NCBI GenBank assembly: GCA_022661535.1
Contig: JAKULF010000007.1
Coordinates: 1 to 64,000 of the forward strand
DNA from: Eutypa lata
Lineage: Eukaryota > Ascomycota > Sordariomycetes > Xylariales > Diatrypaceae
DNA length: 64,000 bases
Direction of reading: 5' to 3'
Below are positions 44,489-58,498 of this stretch, piece by piece (position 1 is the stretch's first letter; every line of letters begins with the position of its first letter). The translations under genes and the position numbers were made by a program. The notes beneath the pieces are model-generated. The model made no database searches and had not been told where the DNA came from. It worked only from the letters and a program-made list of their open reading frames with translations.

Positions 44489-47400
44489 TAATAATAATTT
44501 CGGTTTTATAAATTAATAATTAAAAGATTTATACGAAGATAAATATATTATTTATAACGACGTTTTATTAACTTTAACTTAAAGAATTTATAAAAAGAAT
44601 CGATATTAATAATAACGAAAAGCAAACGAACTTTTAATGTTATTAAAGATTATAACGATTACGTTATTAACGATACTTATTTTCTTTCCTTTATTAAGTT
44701 AAGTTATAACTTAATATTTTACCTTTTTAATTTAATTGAAATTTTAATAATTAAACGATTTTTTTATTTATTTAAATAATTTTATTTTAATAATAAAAAA
44801 GCCGTAAAACTTTATAAATAAATCGATTACTTAAGTTAATTCCTTAGCGTTATTATATTAAATCTTTTCTTTTTATCGAAATTAAATATATAACTTTTTC
44901 TTTTTTTTTATCAACATTTATAAATCATTATAAGTTTAATAAATCTTTTATAATAATAAATAATATTAAAAATATTATATATAACTTCATAAAAAAAGCT
45001 TAAATTAAAAAATAAGCCGTATTAATAATGAAAATTTAATAATAAAAGATAATAAATTAATATTAAAACGATATAAACGTTATTATAAAGTAATTTAAAA
45101 ATATATAAATATAAAATTTAAGCTTATATATAAATAACCATAACGTTAAGATTAACTTTAATTATATAATTAATAAATTAATATAAAGTAAACGTATAAA
45201 CGTTATATTTCGATAATAAATAAATATATAATTAACATTTAATGAAATTTATATAAAATAAGCGTAAATATTAATAAATGCGTAATTATTAATAAATATA
45301 AATTCATTTATTTTATAATATTTTAACGCCGTAATATTAAATGTAAAAAACGTATTATTTAAAGTAAAATTAAATTTAATGTTTATTTTATTAAAGCTTT
45401 AATCGCAAGGTTTATTTAAACATTTAATATAAAATAAATAAATAAGTTATTTATTTCTTTTTTCGTTTAAATATATAAATATTTATTTTTTTCTTTTTTA
45501 TAATATTAATTTTATAATAAGTTAAGTTATACATTAAGCTTACTTAAAATTTCCGCACTTTTTACAACTTAAATAATTACACTTTATAAATTTTTATTAT
45601 AACATTTATAAATAATAATTTAAAACTTCATCGATAATTATTTTATTAAAAAGTTATTATAATTTAATTAATATCGAAATAACGAGATTAAATAAACGAA
45701 AAGATCGTGTTTTTTTTTTTTGCATTATTATAAAAAAAGTTAATAAATAAATAAACTTAATAAATAATATAAAAATATATAAAATATAAGTTTTAATAAT
45801 TTAAACTTAAGTAATTTAAACTTAAATAATTTTAATTATAATATTTAAAGAACTTATTTTTTTAAATCTTTAAAAATAAATAAAAGTTTATATAAATCCG
45901 TTAAAAAAGATTTTAAAAAAAAGTAAAAGAAGTTTTTTTTTAAAGTTAAAAAGGAAAATTACTTTAAAGGTTTTAATAATTAAAAATTTTAGCGTAATGT
46001 TTTAAGTTTTACTTTAAAAAAAGTTAATTACGAAAAAAATATAAAGTTATTTAAATTCGTTAAAGTTAAGTTTATAAAAGTTATTATAAAAATTTATAAA
46101 TAATATTTTTAATAATTAATTATAAATATAATTTTAAAAATTAAAATGTTAAAAATCTTATAATTTATTTTTTTAATAATTAATATAATATATTAACGAA
46201 GTATTTAAAATGATTTTTATAACTTTAAATATAACGAAAAAAATCTTTTTATTTTTATTATATAATTTTAAAAATATATAAAAAAAATAAAGTTAATTAA
46301 TATAAAATTAAATAAAGCCGTTTATATTACGATATTTATAAGCGTCGTAAAAGATAAAGTTATTTATTAATATAAAATTATAAGCTTTATATTACGAATA
46401 ATTAATTATTTTATTTATAAGTTTATTAAAAATTTTAATGTTAAATTTTAAAATCAAGTAAAAAGTATTAATAAATCGTATAAAGATATAAAGTTATATA
46501 TTTAAAAGAATAATAATAATAAAGAAATAAAGAAATTAAATTTACGAAAAAAAAATCGATTTAATAAGTTTTTCGTAAACGATAAAAAAAAGCTTTTTTA
46601 TTTTAATTATAATAAATATAAATATATATTTCGATATTATAAAAACGAAAAACGAAAAAACGATAATAATAAAAACAAAAATAAAAATAAAAGTAAAGTT
46701 ATTAATAATAATAACAGTTATAATAATTATAATTATTTAATTAAACTTAACGATTCAATAATTTCGATCGAATTTAAAGATATATATAAAGGTTTTACTT
46801 TTTTAATTATTGTTTTTATAAAGTAAAATATATTAAAAAAATTATTTAAATAATATAATAAATTAATCTTTAATGTTATATATTAATAAGTTAAATTAAA
46901 AGGCGTTATAACTTTAACTTTTATTAAATAAAAAAGCGTTAAAAACGAAAAAAATATTAAAAAAGTCGTGCAAAAAGACGTTTTAAACGTTACAATTATC
47001 GCTTATTAAATAATAATTTTTTAAATATATTTTATAAGTAATACGAAGAATTAATTATTATAAAATAACGGCTTAAATGTTAACATTATTAATAACTTTA
47101 ACGATTTAATTAAAGAAACGATTAAAAGTATTAAATAAAATTATTTTATTATTAATATCAAAGTAAGTTTTATTTACGTTTCGATTATTAATATCGCCGT
47201 ATAATAATTAATTAAGTTTAATAAATCTCGTTTAAATTTAATAATATCGTATACTTTAATTATTAAGAAATTTTCGCTTAAGATACTTTTTAATAAAATA
47301 TAATATAAAAAAAGCGATTATTTAAATTATAATATTTTAAAATTATCGAATAAAAAAGTTTTTACAATAATTAATATAAAAAGTTAAAAATTTTTATTAT

Positions 47401-50400
47401 AAACTTTTAATATACTTAAACTTAAGATTAATAATAATAAATAAAAATACGTATTAAAAAGTAATAATAATAAGTTAATTATCTTTTAATATATAATATT
47501 TAAGCTTAATAATAACGAAAAAATTATAATAAACGAAAACATTATAAAAAAAATCATTTTATAACATCGTCGATTTTATTATTTTAATATTAAACGCTTA
47601 ATTTAAATTATTAAACGATTTTATAATATAAACTTTAAACTTAAAAATATTAAAACCTTGTTTTATACGACTTATAATATAATAAAAATAAAAAAGTTTT
47701 TATTAAAAAACGTTTAAAAAAGATTAATTTATATAAGCGAAATTATATAATACGATATAAATATAATATAATTCGTGTTATTACGTAATAATTTATATTA
47801 TAATTTAATAATTAAAGATTATAATCGATATTATAATATAAAATCAATGAAAATTAAAGGCGATATTTAATAACATTTACGAAGTTATATTAAAAAAATA
47901 ATTTAATATTTTATTAATTAACTTTTTAACGAAAATAAAAAAAAAAATAATTTAAGTTTTAAAATTAAATAATAAACGAGAATTTAATATATTTAAAATA
48001 AGCGAATTTTATAAAAAACGTAATATTAAACTTCGATTATTATTATTTTATAATTAATATTAAAATAAAGTTATAAAATACATTATTAAATTTATATAAA
48101 ATAAAGTTAAAGTTTACGTAATTTAAATAAAATTTTTTATATATTTTTAAAATTACGTTATAAAAGTAATTATTAAAATAATTAATAAAATAAGTTAATT
48201 ATTAATTAAAGATATAATCTTTATAAAGATTTATTAAAAAAGTTTAAATTTTAATAATAATTATTTATTTCGTTATAAGTATTTATATATTTTAAAATTA
48301 CGTTACGTTATATTTATTAATTAAAAAAAAAAAGTTTAATTTAAAAAATTAATTAATTAAAGTATAAAAAGCATTTTTTTAAAATACGAAAAAAAAAGTA
48401 ATTATATTATATAATTAATAAAAAAAAAACGTTTTTTTATAACTTTTTATATTATAATATATAAAGATTTTACGAAATTAAATGTTTTTTTTAATTTAAA
48501 AAACATTATTTAATTATTTTTAAAATAAATTTAAAAACGACTTCGTTATCGAATTAATAAAAAAAATAAATAAAAAATCGATATTTAAAACGATAATAAT
48601 AACGTTATATTTAATAACGAAACGAATAAGGAAAATAAAAAATAATTTATTAAACGTAAACGTAACCGTTCGAAAAAAATAATTTTTAAATTTTATATAT
48701 ATAACGCTTTCGAAGAATATTTTAAAATTATAATTAAATTACGTTAAATACGATTTATTTAAAAAGGCGAAAATATTAATAAATATAGTTTTAAATTCGA
48801 TTTTATTAACGATAATATTATAAACGATTAAAAATACGAATTTACAAGTTTTAATAATACTTTTAAAGTAATAATACGAGCTTATTTTTATATATAAATA
48901 ATGTTTTTATTTAAAGAAAAACAATACGGTATTTTCGAAAACCTTTACGAAATATTAAACTTTTTTAAGTATTTAAAAATATATAAATTAATAACGATAA
49001 TATTTAAAAATAATTCGTTATTAAAAAAAGCCTTAATAAGCTTTAAAAAAAACTTATAAATAAAAGTAATATTTATAAAAATATAAAAAAATATTAATTA
49101 AAAATTATTTAAATTTACTTTATTAATCGAAATAATATATAAATATTTAATAAACGTTATATAAATATTACGAAAAAAATTTATATTAATAAGCGATTTC
49201 GAAAAATTAAAAGTTTATATATATATAAAAGAATTTATATAACGAAAAAGTATTAATTATAATAAAATTATTATAATTATAATTTAAGTTATATATTAAC
49301 GAATTTTTATAATTCTTATAACTTTATATAATTAATATATTATATAAATAGATTTTATTATAATGTATTTTAATAATAAATTAAAAAAGAAATTATTTAT
49401 AAAAATGTTTTTATTATTAAAAAAGTATTTCGACGTATATTTTAAAAAAAAAGAAAAATATAAATACGATTTAAATTATATTATTTAATTAATAAACTTT
49501 TTATATAAACTTAAACAAGTTAATGTAATTTAATAAACAAAAATTAAGGTTATTTTAAAGTAATTAAGCTTTATAATTTTAATATTAAACGATGTTATTT
49601 ATTTAAATTTTAAAATAAATAATATTATAACTTTATACGTTAATAATTTCTTATTATTTAACGTAAATAAAAAACGTTTTACGAAGTTTACGAAGGTTAT
49701 TGCCGAGATAATTATTATTAAAAACTTAAGCGAAGTTAATTAGTTTTTAAATATTCGTATTATTAAGTTAAGTTTTATTAACGATATATATTTAAATTAA
49801 TAATAATATATTAAAAGGTCGCTTTAAGTAATAAATATAAACGATATAAAGTTATTATTTATTTCGTTTATTTTAAATTATAAATAATATATAATTTAAA
49901 ATTAAAAAATTATTATTAAAAACGAAATATTTAAATATATAAGTTTAATTAAAAAGTTTAACTTTTTAAATTATATAATTAAATTTAATATAATTTATAT
50001 AACGTTTATTTAAACTTAATTTATAAGTAATTCGTTATTAAAATATATAAATTATATTAAGCGTTTATTAAAATATATAAGTAATATTATAAATTTATCG
50101 ATTTAATATTAAGCTTTAAATAAAAAATATTTATATTATAAATATAATAATTTTAAATTATTCAAAGTAATGAATTTTAATTACGATAATAATTTTAATT
50201 TAAATAAATTAATTATAAGTTATATATTTTATATAATAAAAGTTTTTATTATATAAATCTTAAAGTTTTAAATAATTATTATTCGTTATATAACGAAAGC
50301 TAAATATATAACTTTAAGTATTATAATAATAAAAGTAATTAATATTAAAAACTTTTTATAAAAACTTAATTTAATGTTTAAAAAATTTATTATTTTATTA

Positions 50401-51274
50401 AAAAATAATATAAATATATTAAAATAAATAAAAAAGATTATAATGTTTAAAAAAAAGCGTTATATTTAAATTAATTATTATTATATATATTAAAAGGTTA
50501 ATAATAATTATATTAAAATTTAATATATTAAAACGAATAAAAATTTAATAAATAATTTTATTAAACTTTTTAATTAAAAAGCTTTCGGCGAATTCGTAAT
50601 AAAGTTAAGCTTAAAATTAATTTAAAAGCCGTTTAAAAAATTAAAAAATATATTAATTAATAAATAAATTAAATTAATTAAAATAATAAAAAAATAATAC
50701 TCGTTAAACTTTCGTTATAAAAAAAGAAAATCGTTATTTTTTAAAACCTTATATTACCGCGGCATTCTTTTTACGATTATTATATTTATTTAACTTAAAA
50801 GCTTTTTTTTTTAACATTTAATTCGGAAAATTTAAAGCGACTTTTAAATTAACTCGGCTTTTATTAAATAAACTCGTTTTTATTAATTGTTTTTTTTAAT
50901 ATTTATAATATATAATATAAAAAAAGAAATTAATAATTAATAACTTTTAATTAAAGTTTTTCGTTATTTTTAAAGTTAAAAATTCCGGATTTTATTTAAT
51001 TTTATATAATTAATAATATATCGATTAATAATATCGTAAGTTTTATATATAAAATTAAAGGATTTATTAATAAGTAATAATTTAATTAAACTTTAAGCGT
51101 ATATATACGAGCGAAGTTATTAACATTACGATGTAAATAAAGCCGATAATCGAATAATTAAATTACGAAAATAAATACGAAAGTTAAAAGTTCGATTTTA
51201 ATAAATTTATAATTTAATTTTTTAAGTTTTTTAAAGTTTTAAAGAAATTAATCGCTTATTAATATAAAAGGACG

Positions 51275-51489
51275 TGTTAATAAATAAAATGCCTTAATAA
51301 CGATTTATAATAATAATAAAAAGTTAAATATTAAAAGTGTTTTAAAATATTACGTGTAATATTTAAGGCATAAAAATTAATATATAATTCAAGCTTATAA
51401 TTAAATTAATGTAAACTTTTTTAAATAATAATATAAAACTTATTTTCCGAAAGTTATTCGAGATTAATATTTATCCGCGTATTTTAATA
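51275..51489 (+). repeat. Right LTR of copia element 2
   Basis: Starts TGTTAATAAATAAAATGCC and ends ..TTTTAATA, probably TAACA before RIP, which gives the standard TGTTA..TAACA ends. AAAAGGACG just before it may be the purine primer tract. Confidence 0.87.
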
Positions 51490-51494
51490 ACTTT

Positions 51495-54400
51495 AAATTA
51501 ATTATAATAAATTAATTTAAATTTAAAGTTAAAAATTAAATTTATATAAAAATATTTAAAAGTAAAGAAATAATTACTTTTTTTACTTTTTTTTATTTTT
51601 TTTATTTTATACGAAATTTAAACTTTAAGTTTTATAAATTTATTATTATATATTACGAATTTTACGAATTTAATTATTATATTAAAAGCTTTTTATATTA
51701 TAAGTTATATTAATTATTATATAAAAATCTTATATTTTATCTTTATATATATAATTAATTTTACGTTTATATATAAGTTTAATCGATTTATAATTAAGTT
51801 AATTAATTAAAAATTATATAAATAATTAAAGTTATTATTATTTAATTATATTATTTAATTATATTATTTTAAAAAAATCTTTAAATAATTAAAGCTTTAA
51901 ATTTATAAATTTATAATTTATAAAATTATAAGTTTATAAATTATTTTTATAATTATTATTACGATATTAAAGATTAATTTAAAGTTATAATTACGGCTTT
52001 ATAACGTTATATATAAGTCGACGAAACGATATTTATAATTTAAACTTTTTTTTTTCTTTTTTCGTATAATAATAATATATTTATTTATTATATAAAGTTA
52101 TTCGATATTATAATAATTATTATAATTATTTATAATTATAATTATTTATATATAATTATAAGTTTATAAGTTTATAAAATAATTTATAAATAATTAATAA
52201 ATTTATAAATAATTAAAGCTTAAGTTATAAGTTATAAATTTATAAATTATAATTATTTTAAAATTATTATAATTATTTATATATAATTATAAATTTATAA
52301 TTTTATAAGTTTAAAAAATAATTAATAAATAATTTATAACTTTTAAATTTATAAATAATTAAAGTTTTAAATATAAGTTATAAAATAAGTTTATAAGTTA
52401 TTATAATTATTTATATATAATTATAAATTAATTATAAATTTAAAAGTTATAATATAAAATAAGTTTATTAATCGTTTAATTATTATTATCGTATAATTAT
52501 TATTATTTATATTAATTATTATAACTTACGTTAATTATTATAATTCGCGTTAATTATTATAACTTTTATAATTATTATTATTATATAATTATTATAATTA
52601 ATTATATTTATAAGTTTAAAAGTTATAAGTTTATACGTTATAAAATAAGTTTAAAAGTTATAAGTTTATATATTATAAAATAAGTTTATAAATTATTTAA
52701 TTATTATTATTTATAACTTTTAAATTTATAATTATTATAATTATTTATAATTATTATAATTATTTATATATAATTATAAATTAATTATAAAATACATTTA
52801 TAAATTATTTAATTATTATTATCGTATAATTATTATAATTATTTATAATTATAAATTTATAAATTTATAAATTATAAGTTTATAAATTATAAAATAAGTT
52901 TATAAGTTTATAAGTTATAAATTTATAAATTATAAGTTTATAAATTATAAATTTATAAGTTATAAATTTATAAATAATAAATTTATAAATTATAAATTTA
53001 TAAGTTATAAAATAAATTTATAAGTTTATAAATTATAAGTTTATAAATTAAAAAATAAGTTTATAAGTTTATAAATTATAAGTTTATAAATTAAAAAATA
53101 AATTTATAAGTTATAAATTATATATAATTAAAATTAAATAATTTATAAAACTTAAAATATATATTTAATTAAAATATTAAATTCTTTTTAAAATTAATTA
53201 AATTATTAACGTTATTTTAACTTCGAATTAAAAGTTATTAATTAAATTTTAATTTATTTAAATCTTTTATTAATTAAAATTTAATTAATTTTAATATAAA
53301 ACTTTTTATTAATTATTTAAATCGTATTAACTTTAATTTTATTTTAAATTTTATAATTAATTTTTAAAAAACTTAAAATAAAAATATCTTTTTAATATAA
53401 ATATATTATAATATATTAATCGTTAATATTTAATTCTTTTTTAATTTCTTTTCGAATAATTTAATTATTATTATTATTATATCGATTTCGATTTTTAAAA
53501 CATTAATATATATACTTTCTTTATTTTTAATTTAATTTTAAATTAAACTTAATATATTTATTAAACGATTATAAATTTAATAAATTTAAATTAAAATATT
53601 TTAATTTTAAACAAATATAACGAAAATAAAATCGTTTAAATAATACGTTAATGTTATATTAATTAATAAAACGAATAATATTTAATAAAAACTTTTCGTA
53701 AATATATTAAAAATAAATAAAGTTATACGAAAATTAAATAATAAATAATTTTCGTAATAATATTTATTTTTTTATATAAATTTAAATAATTAATATTACT
53801 TTTATATTATCGAAATAAGTCGAAATGTATTTTTAAAGTTTCTTTTAATTATATAAATACTTTATTTTATTATTCGAATTAATTAAAATACTTTTATTAT
53901 TATTATATATTTTAACGTATTATATTTAATTAATATATAATTATTTATTAAATTACTTTTAAAATATAATAAATAATAAATTTAACGTTATTTATTATTC
54001 GCTTTAAATATTAAGCTTAATAACGAGTTTAATAATTTTAATTTATTTTATATTAATAATATTTTTTTTCGTTTAAAATTTATTTATAATTAACTTTTAA
54101 TTATTTTATAATCTTTATTTATAAACTTTAAGTTTTTAAATAAAATTAAGAAAAAAGTTAAGTTATATTTAATATATACTTCGTATATTAAAATGCTTTT
54201 TAAATTATTTATTAAATCGTTTAAATAATATTATAACGTTTTATATTAATGTTTTTAAAATAATAAAAATAAAAATAAATATAATAAAATCGTAAATAAA
54301 TTAAATATAAAAAATATTAAGTTTATATTTATAATTAAACGAAGTTTTTATTTTTAAAAACGATATTATATTATATAAATAATTTTTAAAATTAACGTAT

Positions 54401-55915
54401 TTTAATTAATTATTAATTTTTTAAATAATTATAATTTATTTTTAATATAGTTTTTTAATAATTAAAACTCGTTTTTAATATAATTATTTAAAGTTAAAAA
54501 AACAATTATATTATTTTATTATTATTTTTTTATATAATTTAATATTTTATATTTCGTTAAATTATATTTTAAATATTCGTAATAATAATAATATATACTT
54601 TAATCGATTTCGAATATATAATTCGTTATATTTTAATAATTATAAATTATTAATTAAGAATTATTACTTTTTAAGCTTTTTAAATTTCGCGATATATATT
54701 TTAATTATTTAAAAAATATAAATTAAAACTTTATTATTTTTAATTTAAAATAATTTATTTTAAACGTAATATTTATAATTAATTAAAAATTTACGAAATA
54801 AAATATTAAGAAATATCGTTTTATAAAAATTATAACGTATTATATTACGTAATACGTTTTATAAAAAATTATTAAGTTAATTATATATTAAATAAAATTA
54901 ATTATTATAAATATTATATATAAATATTTCGAAAATAAAATATTATATATTTACGTATATTATAAAAAGTAATATATTTAAATTATTATATTATTTTTAT
55001 AATAATTTAATTTCGAAGTAAAATTTACTTATATAATTTAATCGGTTTTAAATATATATAATTAAAATTATAATTTAATTATTATAAAAAAAATATTTAT
55101 TTAAAATTTAATTATTTTTAATAATTTTAATATATTAAGTTAAATTTTTTTAATAAAGATTATTTTAACTTTAAAAAACTTATTAAAAGCTTTAATTATT
55201 ATTAAAAAAAGTAACTTATTAAGTTTAATTTATTTAATATTTACGATTACTTTTATATAAGCTTTTTATTTAATAATTATAATATAATAATAAACTTTAA
55301 TTTTTTTTTTAAATTAATTAATTTTTAAATATTAAAAATATTCGTTTTAAATATATTAATATAATTACGTTTTATAAGCGATTTATTTTTATTTAAAATC
55401 GTTATTAATTTAATTTATAAATCGTTTAAATTTAAAATTAATAATTTTAACTTTTATAATTTTAATATTATTTTATTATTATTAATAAATTATTAATTAA
55501 GTTAAATATTATAATTTTCGTTTATTATTATAACGAACGTTATTAATAAAAGTAAAATAAATATAAAGTTTTTTTATACGTTTTTAATATTTTTTAAAAG
55601 TATTTTTAAATTATATACGTTTTATAAATATTTTAAATTTAAATAAAAATTTATTTTAAGTTTTAAATTACGTTTTAATTTAAAGTTACGTAAATTTATT
55701 ATATAATTACGAATTTCGAATTATTTATAACGCGTATTTATTTTAAAATTAATATTATAAAAGAAAAAAATTTAAATAAATTTTATTAAGTTTATAAAAC
55801 TTTTTAATTATATTATTTTATTAATTCGTATTTATAAGTTATTTATTATAATATTTATTTTAATATAATTAATATTAAAAAAGCTAATTAAGATTTCTTT
55901 AAAGTTATATTATGC
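51495..55915. mobile_element. AT-rich RIP block, right part
   Basis: It continues the sequence interrupted by copia element 2. It contains a second copy of the repeats seen at 42.8-43.6 kb, with a much longer minisatellite between them, and ends sharply at about 55915 where normal composition resumes. No coding motif was recognised on either strand. Confidence 0.7.
51960..53130. repeat. AT minisatellite, TTATAAGTTTATAAA-like units
   Basis: About 1.2 kb of short imperfect units (AAGTTTATAAATTAT and variants). The matching place in the other copy (43085-43310) is only about 225 bp, so the array has expanded here or shrunk there. Confidence 0.8.
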
Positions 55916-55957
55916 GTTATGCCCGCCCTTTTTCCAAATGGTTAATATACAAAATAC

Positions 55958-56056
55958 CTACTAAGGTAGTAGTTAACACACCCGTCGATGACCCGGTTTA
56001 CACCGCTTTCCTACTAAAGTAGTTAAATACATAAAGTACTTTGCTTACCTACGTAG
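55958..56056. promoter_or_regulatory. Three CTAC..GTAG palindromes upstream of the regulator
   Basis: CTACTAAGGTAGTAG (55958-55972), CTACTAAAGTAG (56011-56022) and CTACGTAG (56049-56056) lie within 150 bp of the transcription-factor start codon. Repeated palindromes of one type suggest a protein-binding site; its partner is unknown. Confidence 0.45.
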
Positions 56057-56103
56057 TAATTCTTCACGACAAATACAGCCCTGTAAAGTCTCACAAATTA
56101 TCT

Positions 56104-58065
56104 ATGATCATTGCGGTAATAACCACAATGAGACCCATACGCCATCGCAATCGCAAAATTAACACATGTCTAGAATGTCGACGATTGAAGAGAAAATGTT
56201 CAAAGACTCATCCTTGCACGAATTGTGAGAAGACCGACCGAGATTGCGTTTTTCCCGAGTCACTTACTCGAGGCTCTGGATCCCCGAGTTCGACGCCTAC
56301 TTCCGATGGCAACCAAACCATCCATTCAGATGCAGGTGGCATTATACACCAAGCTACCAGCGGACCTACCGGTGCACCTACTTCAGAGCCGGTTCCATGG
56401 CGGAAGCCTCCAGATATCTGTTTGCGGATTGGGAAGTTAAGCATTACAGAGCGCATCGGAGGTGTGAATAGAACAGATATTGTCTCGTTATTCAATGACA
56501 TACTCGAAGGTAGTGGTCATCAGTCGATTTCTGCTGGTAACCAACTTTCAGCTCCAGTCGTGGCCTGGTTTAAGCCCCATACAAAGCTACCCCTAGAACG
56601 ACTACTATGTTCAATTCAGGTGGACGATCTGAACTGCGATGAGAATATGCATATACCTGATGTTTATCAATCCGTGCTAGTCGAGCGCTTCTTTATAGCT
56701 GTCAGACCAGTTTGTCACGCTGTCTGCCGGGAAGATCTTGATGCAGTGGATCATATTACTACTGCACTTCGGTTATGCATGATATACGCTGCTGCAGTTA
56801 GCTTGCCTGTCATTGACAGCTTGAGGTTATTTGGTATACCAAAAGATCCCCTCGTCAAGAAGGTCAAGACCGCGGCCGAGAACGCACTTTGTTCGATCGG
56901 TGTCTTCGAAACGGTCGATGTTAAACTTTTCCAAGCCTTGCTCATTTACCTCACACCACAACTCCTTTCAGAAGTGTCTCGGTCCCATACTATATTCCTC
57001 TCTGCGGTGACCAGACACTTCCAGATATCTGGGTACGATCGCCATCTAGAATCTGACCTTCCTCGCCAAGTCCACTTGAAACGCAGTCTATGGCAGCATC
57101 TCTTATTCCTGAACATCCGAGCAACAGAGGCTGTTGGACCTGAAACTGCCCTAATCGATGACCAGACTTCAAAGATGCCGAACTTCAACATCTTAGCTGA
57201 TGGATGTGGCGACTATTCAAGCCGAGATTCGATAATAACTCTTGTCAGATACGAGTGTTATAGGGTCCATCGCAGAATATTCCTACTTCGAGAGTTAATG
57301 AAGAGCGGCGAAGTATCACCCGAATGTGCGCTACAAGAGATAGATTCGCTCGTGATACGTGTTGAACAAACATATCTCCAAAATCTCGATCCAGACATCC
57401 ACGTGGAAAAGTACGCTAAAATTATCGGAACGCTCCTCCTGTCAAGAGCTATCTGTATGATTCGATATCCATTATGGGGAAATTTCGATCCTTCGTCTAC
57501 GAGCATAGATGTACGGAACAGGTATGGTTTCTGTTTCCTCCCGACTCTAAGACGAAAACTGACCTTCTTCTGATGTTTCAGATCAGTGACTGCAATGCTT
57601 GATTTAATGGAGGCAGCACTCACTCTCGAGACTGATCCAGACCTTGCTGTGTGGTCATGGTATGCTGGGGCCTACCAGCAGTACCATAGTATCTTACCCA
57701 TGCTCTGTTTTGTTTATTTAGATCCAAACATTTCGGACGCTGAAAGAGTCATGGCCATAGTAGACCATATCTTTGGGCAATCATCAGCATCTAGATCTTC
57801 TCGGGCCGCCGAGATCTTACAGTCTGTCAGAGACAACGTTGCGTCGTTCCTGTCTGTTATCAACCCGGTTATACAAACCTCAGCCAGAATATACCATGCA
57901 CTTGATATGCTTCATGATGGAAATCTTATGGTAGATCCAACTAACAATCCTGTTGGTGAGGTGGATTCCGGACGGTTCGAAGACTTAAATCAACTTCAAG
58001 AGATACAATCAAGCGAGGGGTTTTGGTATCCATGGCCGTCGTGGGATGGAGATTTCCAGAGCTGA
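56104..58065 (+). CDS. Zn(II)2Cys6 transcription factor
   Basis: Two exons, 56104-57521 and 57582-58065, with a 60-nt intron (GTATGG..CAG) joining in phase: 633 aa. The ATG at 56104 is the first in frame; 56128 is an alternative. The binuclear zinc cluster has its six cysteines at 22, 25, 32, 38, 41 and 48 (CLECRRLKRKCS, CTNCEKTDRDC), with the basic spacing helix RRLKRK. A Ser/Thr/Gly linker and a long helical middle region typical of the fungal regulator domain follow. It is a nuclear DNA-binding protein expected to bind CGG triplets. It stands directly beside the AT block and upstream of two secreted-enzyme genes in the same direction, so a local pathway regulator is possible. Confidence 0.9.
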
Positions 58066-58498
58066 AATAGGAAACTGATTTAATTTTAGATGGCCCCATT
58101 GGAAACCCTAGAGCGACTGTACTTTAAGACATGGACAGCCACCAATGACTGATTATCAAAATGTACTTCATGAAGAAGGATTGTCTTGGCAGCGGATGTG
58201 AGCGGGTGTAAGCGGCTTTTAAGTATCGACCCGCTCTCAGCCTCGACGGTAAAGCCGCTTGACCCCTATTATAAGGAACATAACCTTTACATTACGTATG
58301 ATTGCTTACATGGTAATCTGGTGTTGGCCGCTTAGCGTAAAGGCATCCATCCGTCAAGAGAACAGACGCCTACGACTCTATTATGTATAAATAAGCACAG
58401 CTTCCTCCTCACAACAGTGGGGTGGGATGAGTAACAATTCGACACACCATTGTTAGTCCTTGACCCGACCCTAAAGCTTCCTTGTCATCTTTATCAAA
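58066..58498 (+). promoter_or_regulatory. Promoter with repeated GCCGCTT / CGGGT elements
   Basis: GCCGCTT occurs at 58254-58260 and 58327-58333, and inverted (AAGCGGC) at 58210-58216. GAGCGGGT (58200-58207) pairs with ACCCGCTC (58229-58236). CGG half-sites in inverted array are what Zn2Cys6 dimers bind. TATGTATAAATAAG (about 58382) is a plausible TATA region before the start at 58499. Confidence 0.5.

Larger units (their letters stand above)
44274..51489 (+). mobile_element. Nested Ty1/copia retrotransposon, RIP-mutated
   Basis: A 7.2-kb element with 215-bp LTRs and a 5-bp target duplication ACTTT (44269-44273 and 51490-51494). Plus-strand coding traces are in order. At 46599-46640 a Gag zinc knuckle reads YFNYNKYKYIFRYY, which is CxxCxxxGHxxxxC after C-to-T and G-to-A change. 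At 49498-49533 FLYKLKQVN matches the copia motif LYGLKQ. At 49636-49647 YVNN matches catalytic YVDD. The order of gag far left and reverse transcriptase in the last third is that of copia. It lies inside the older AT-rich repeats, so it is the younger insertion. No open frame remains. Confidence 0.88.

Noticed and set aside
39270..55930. Terminal inverted repeats of a DNA transposon spanning the AT island (GGGCACGATACGCG versus GGGCGGGCATAACGC)
   Set aside because: The resemblance is short and imperfect, and no transposase trace was found.
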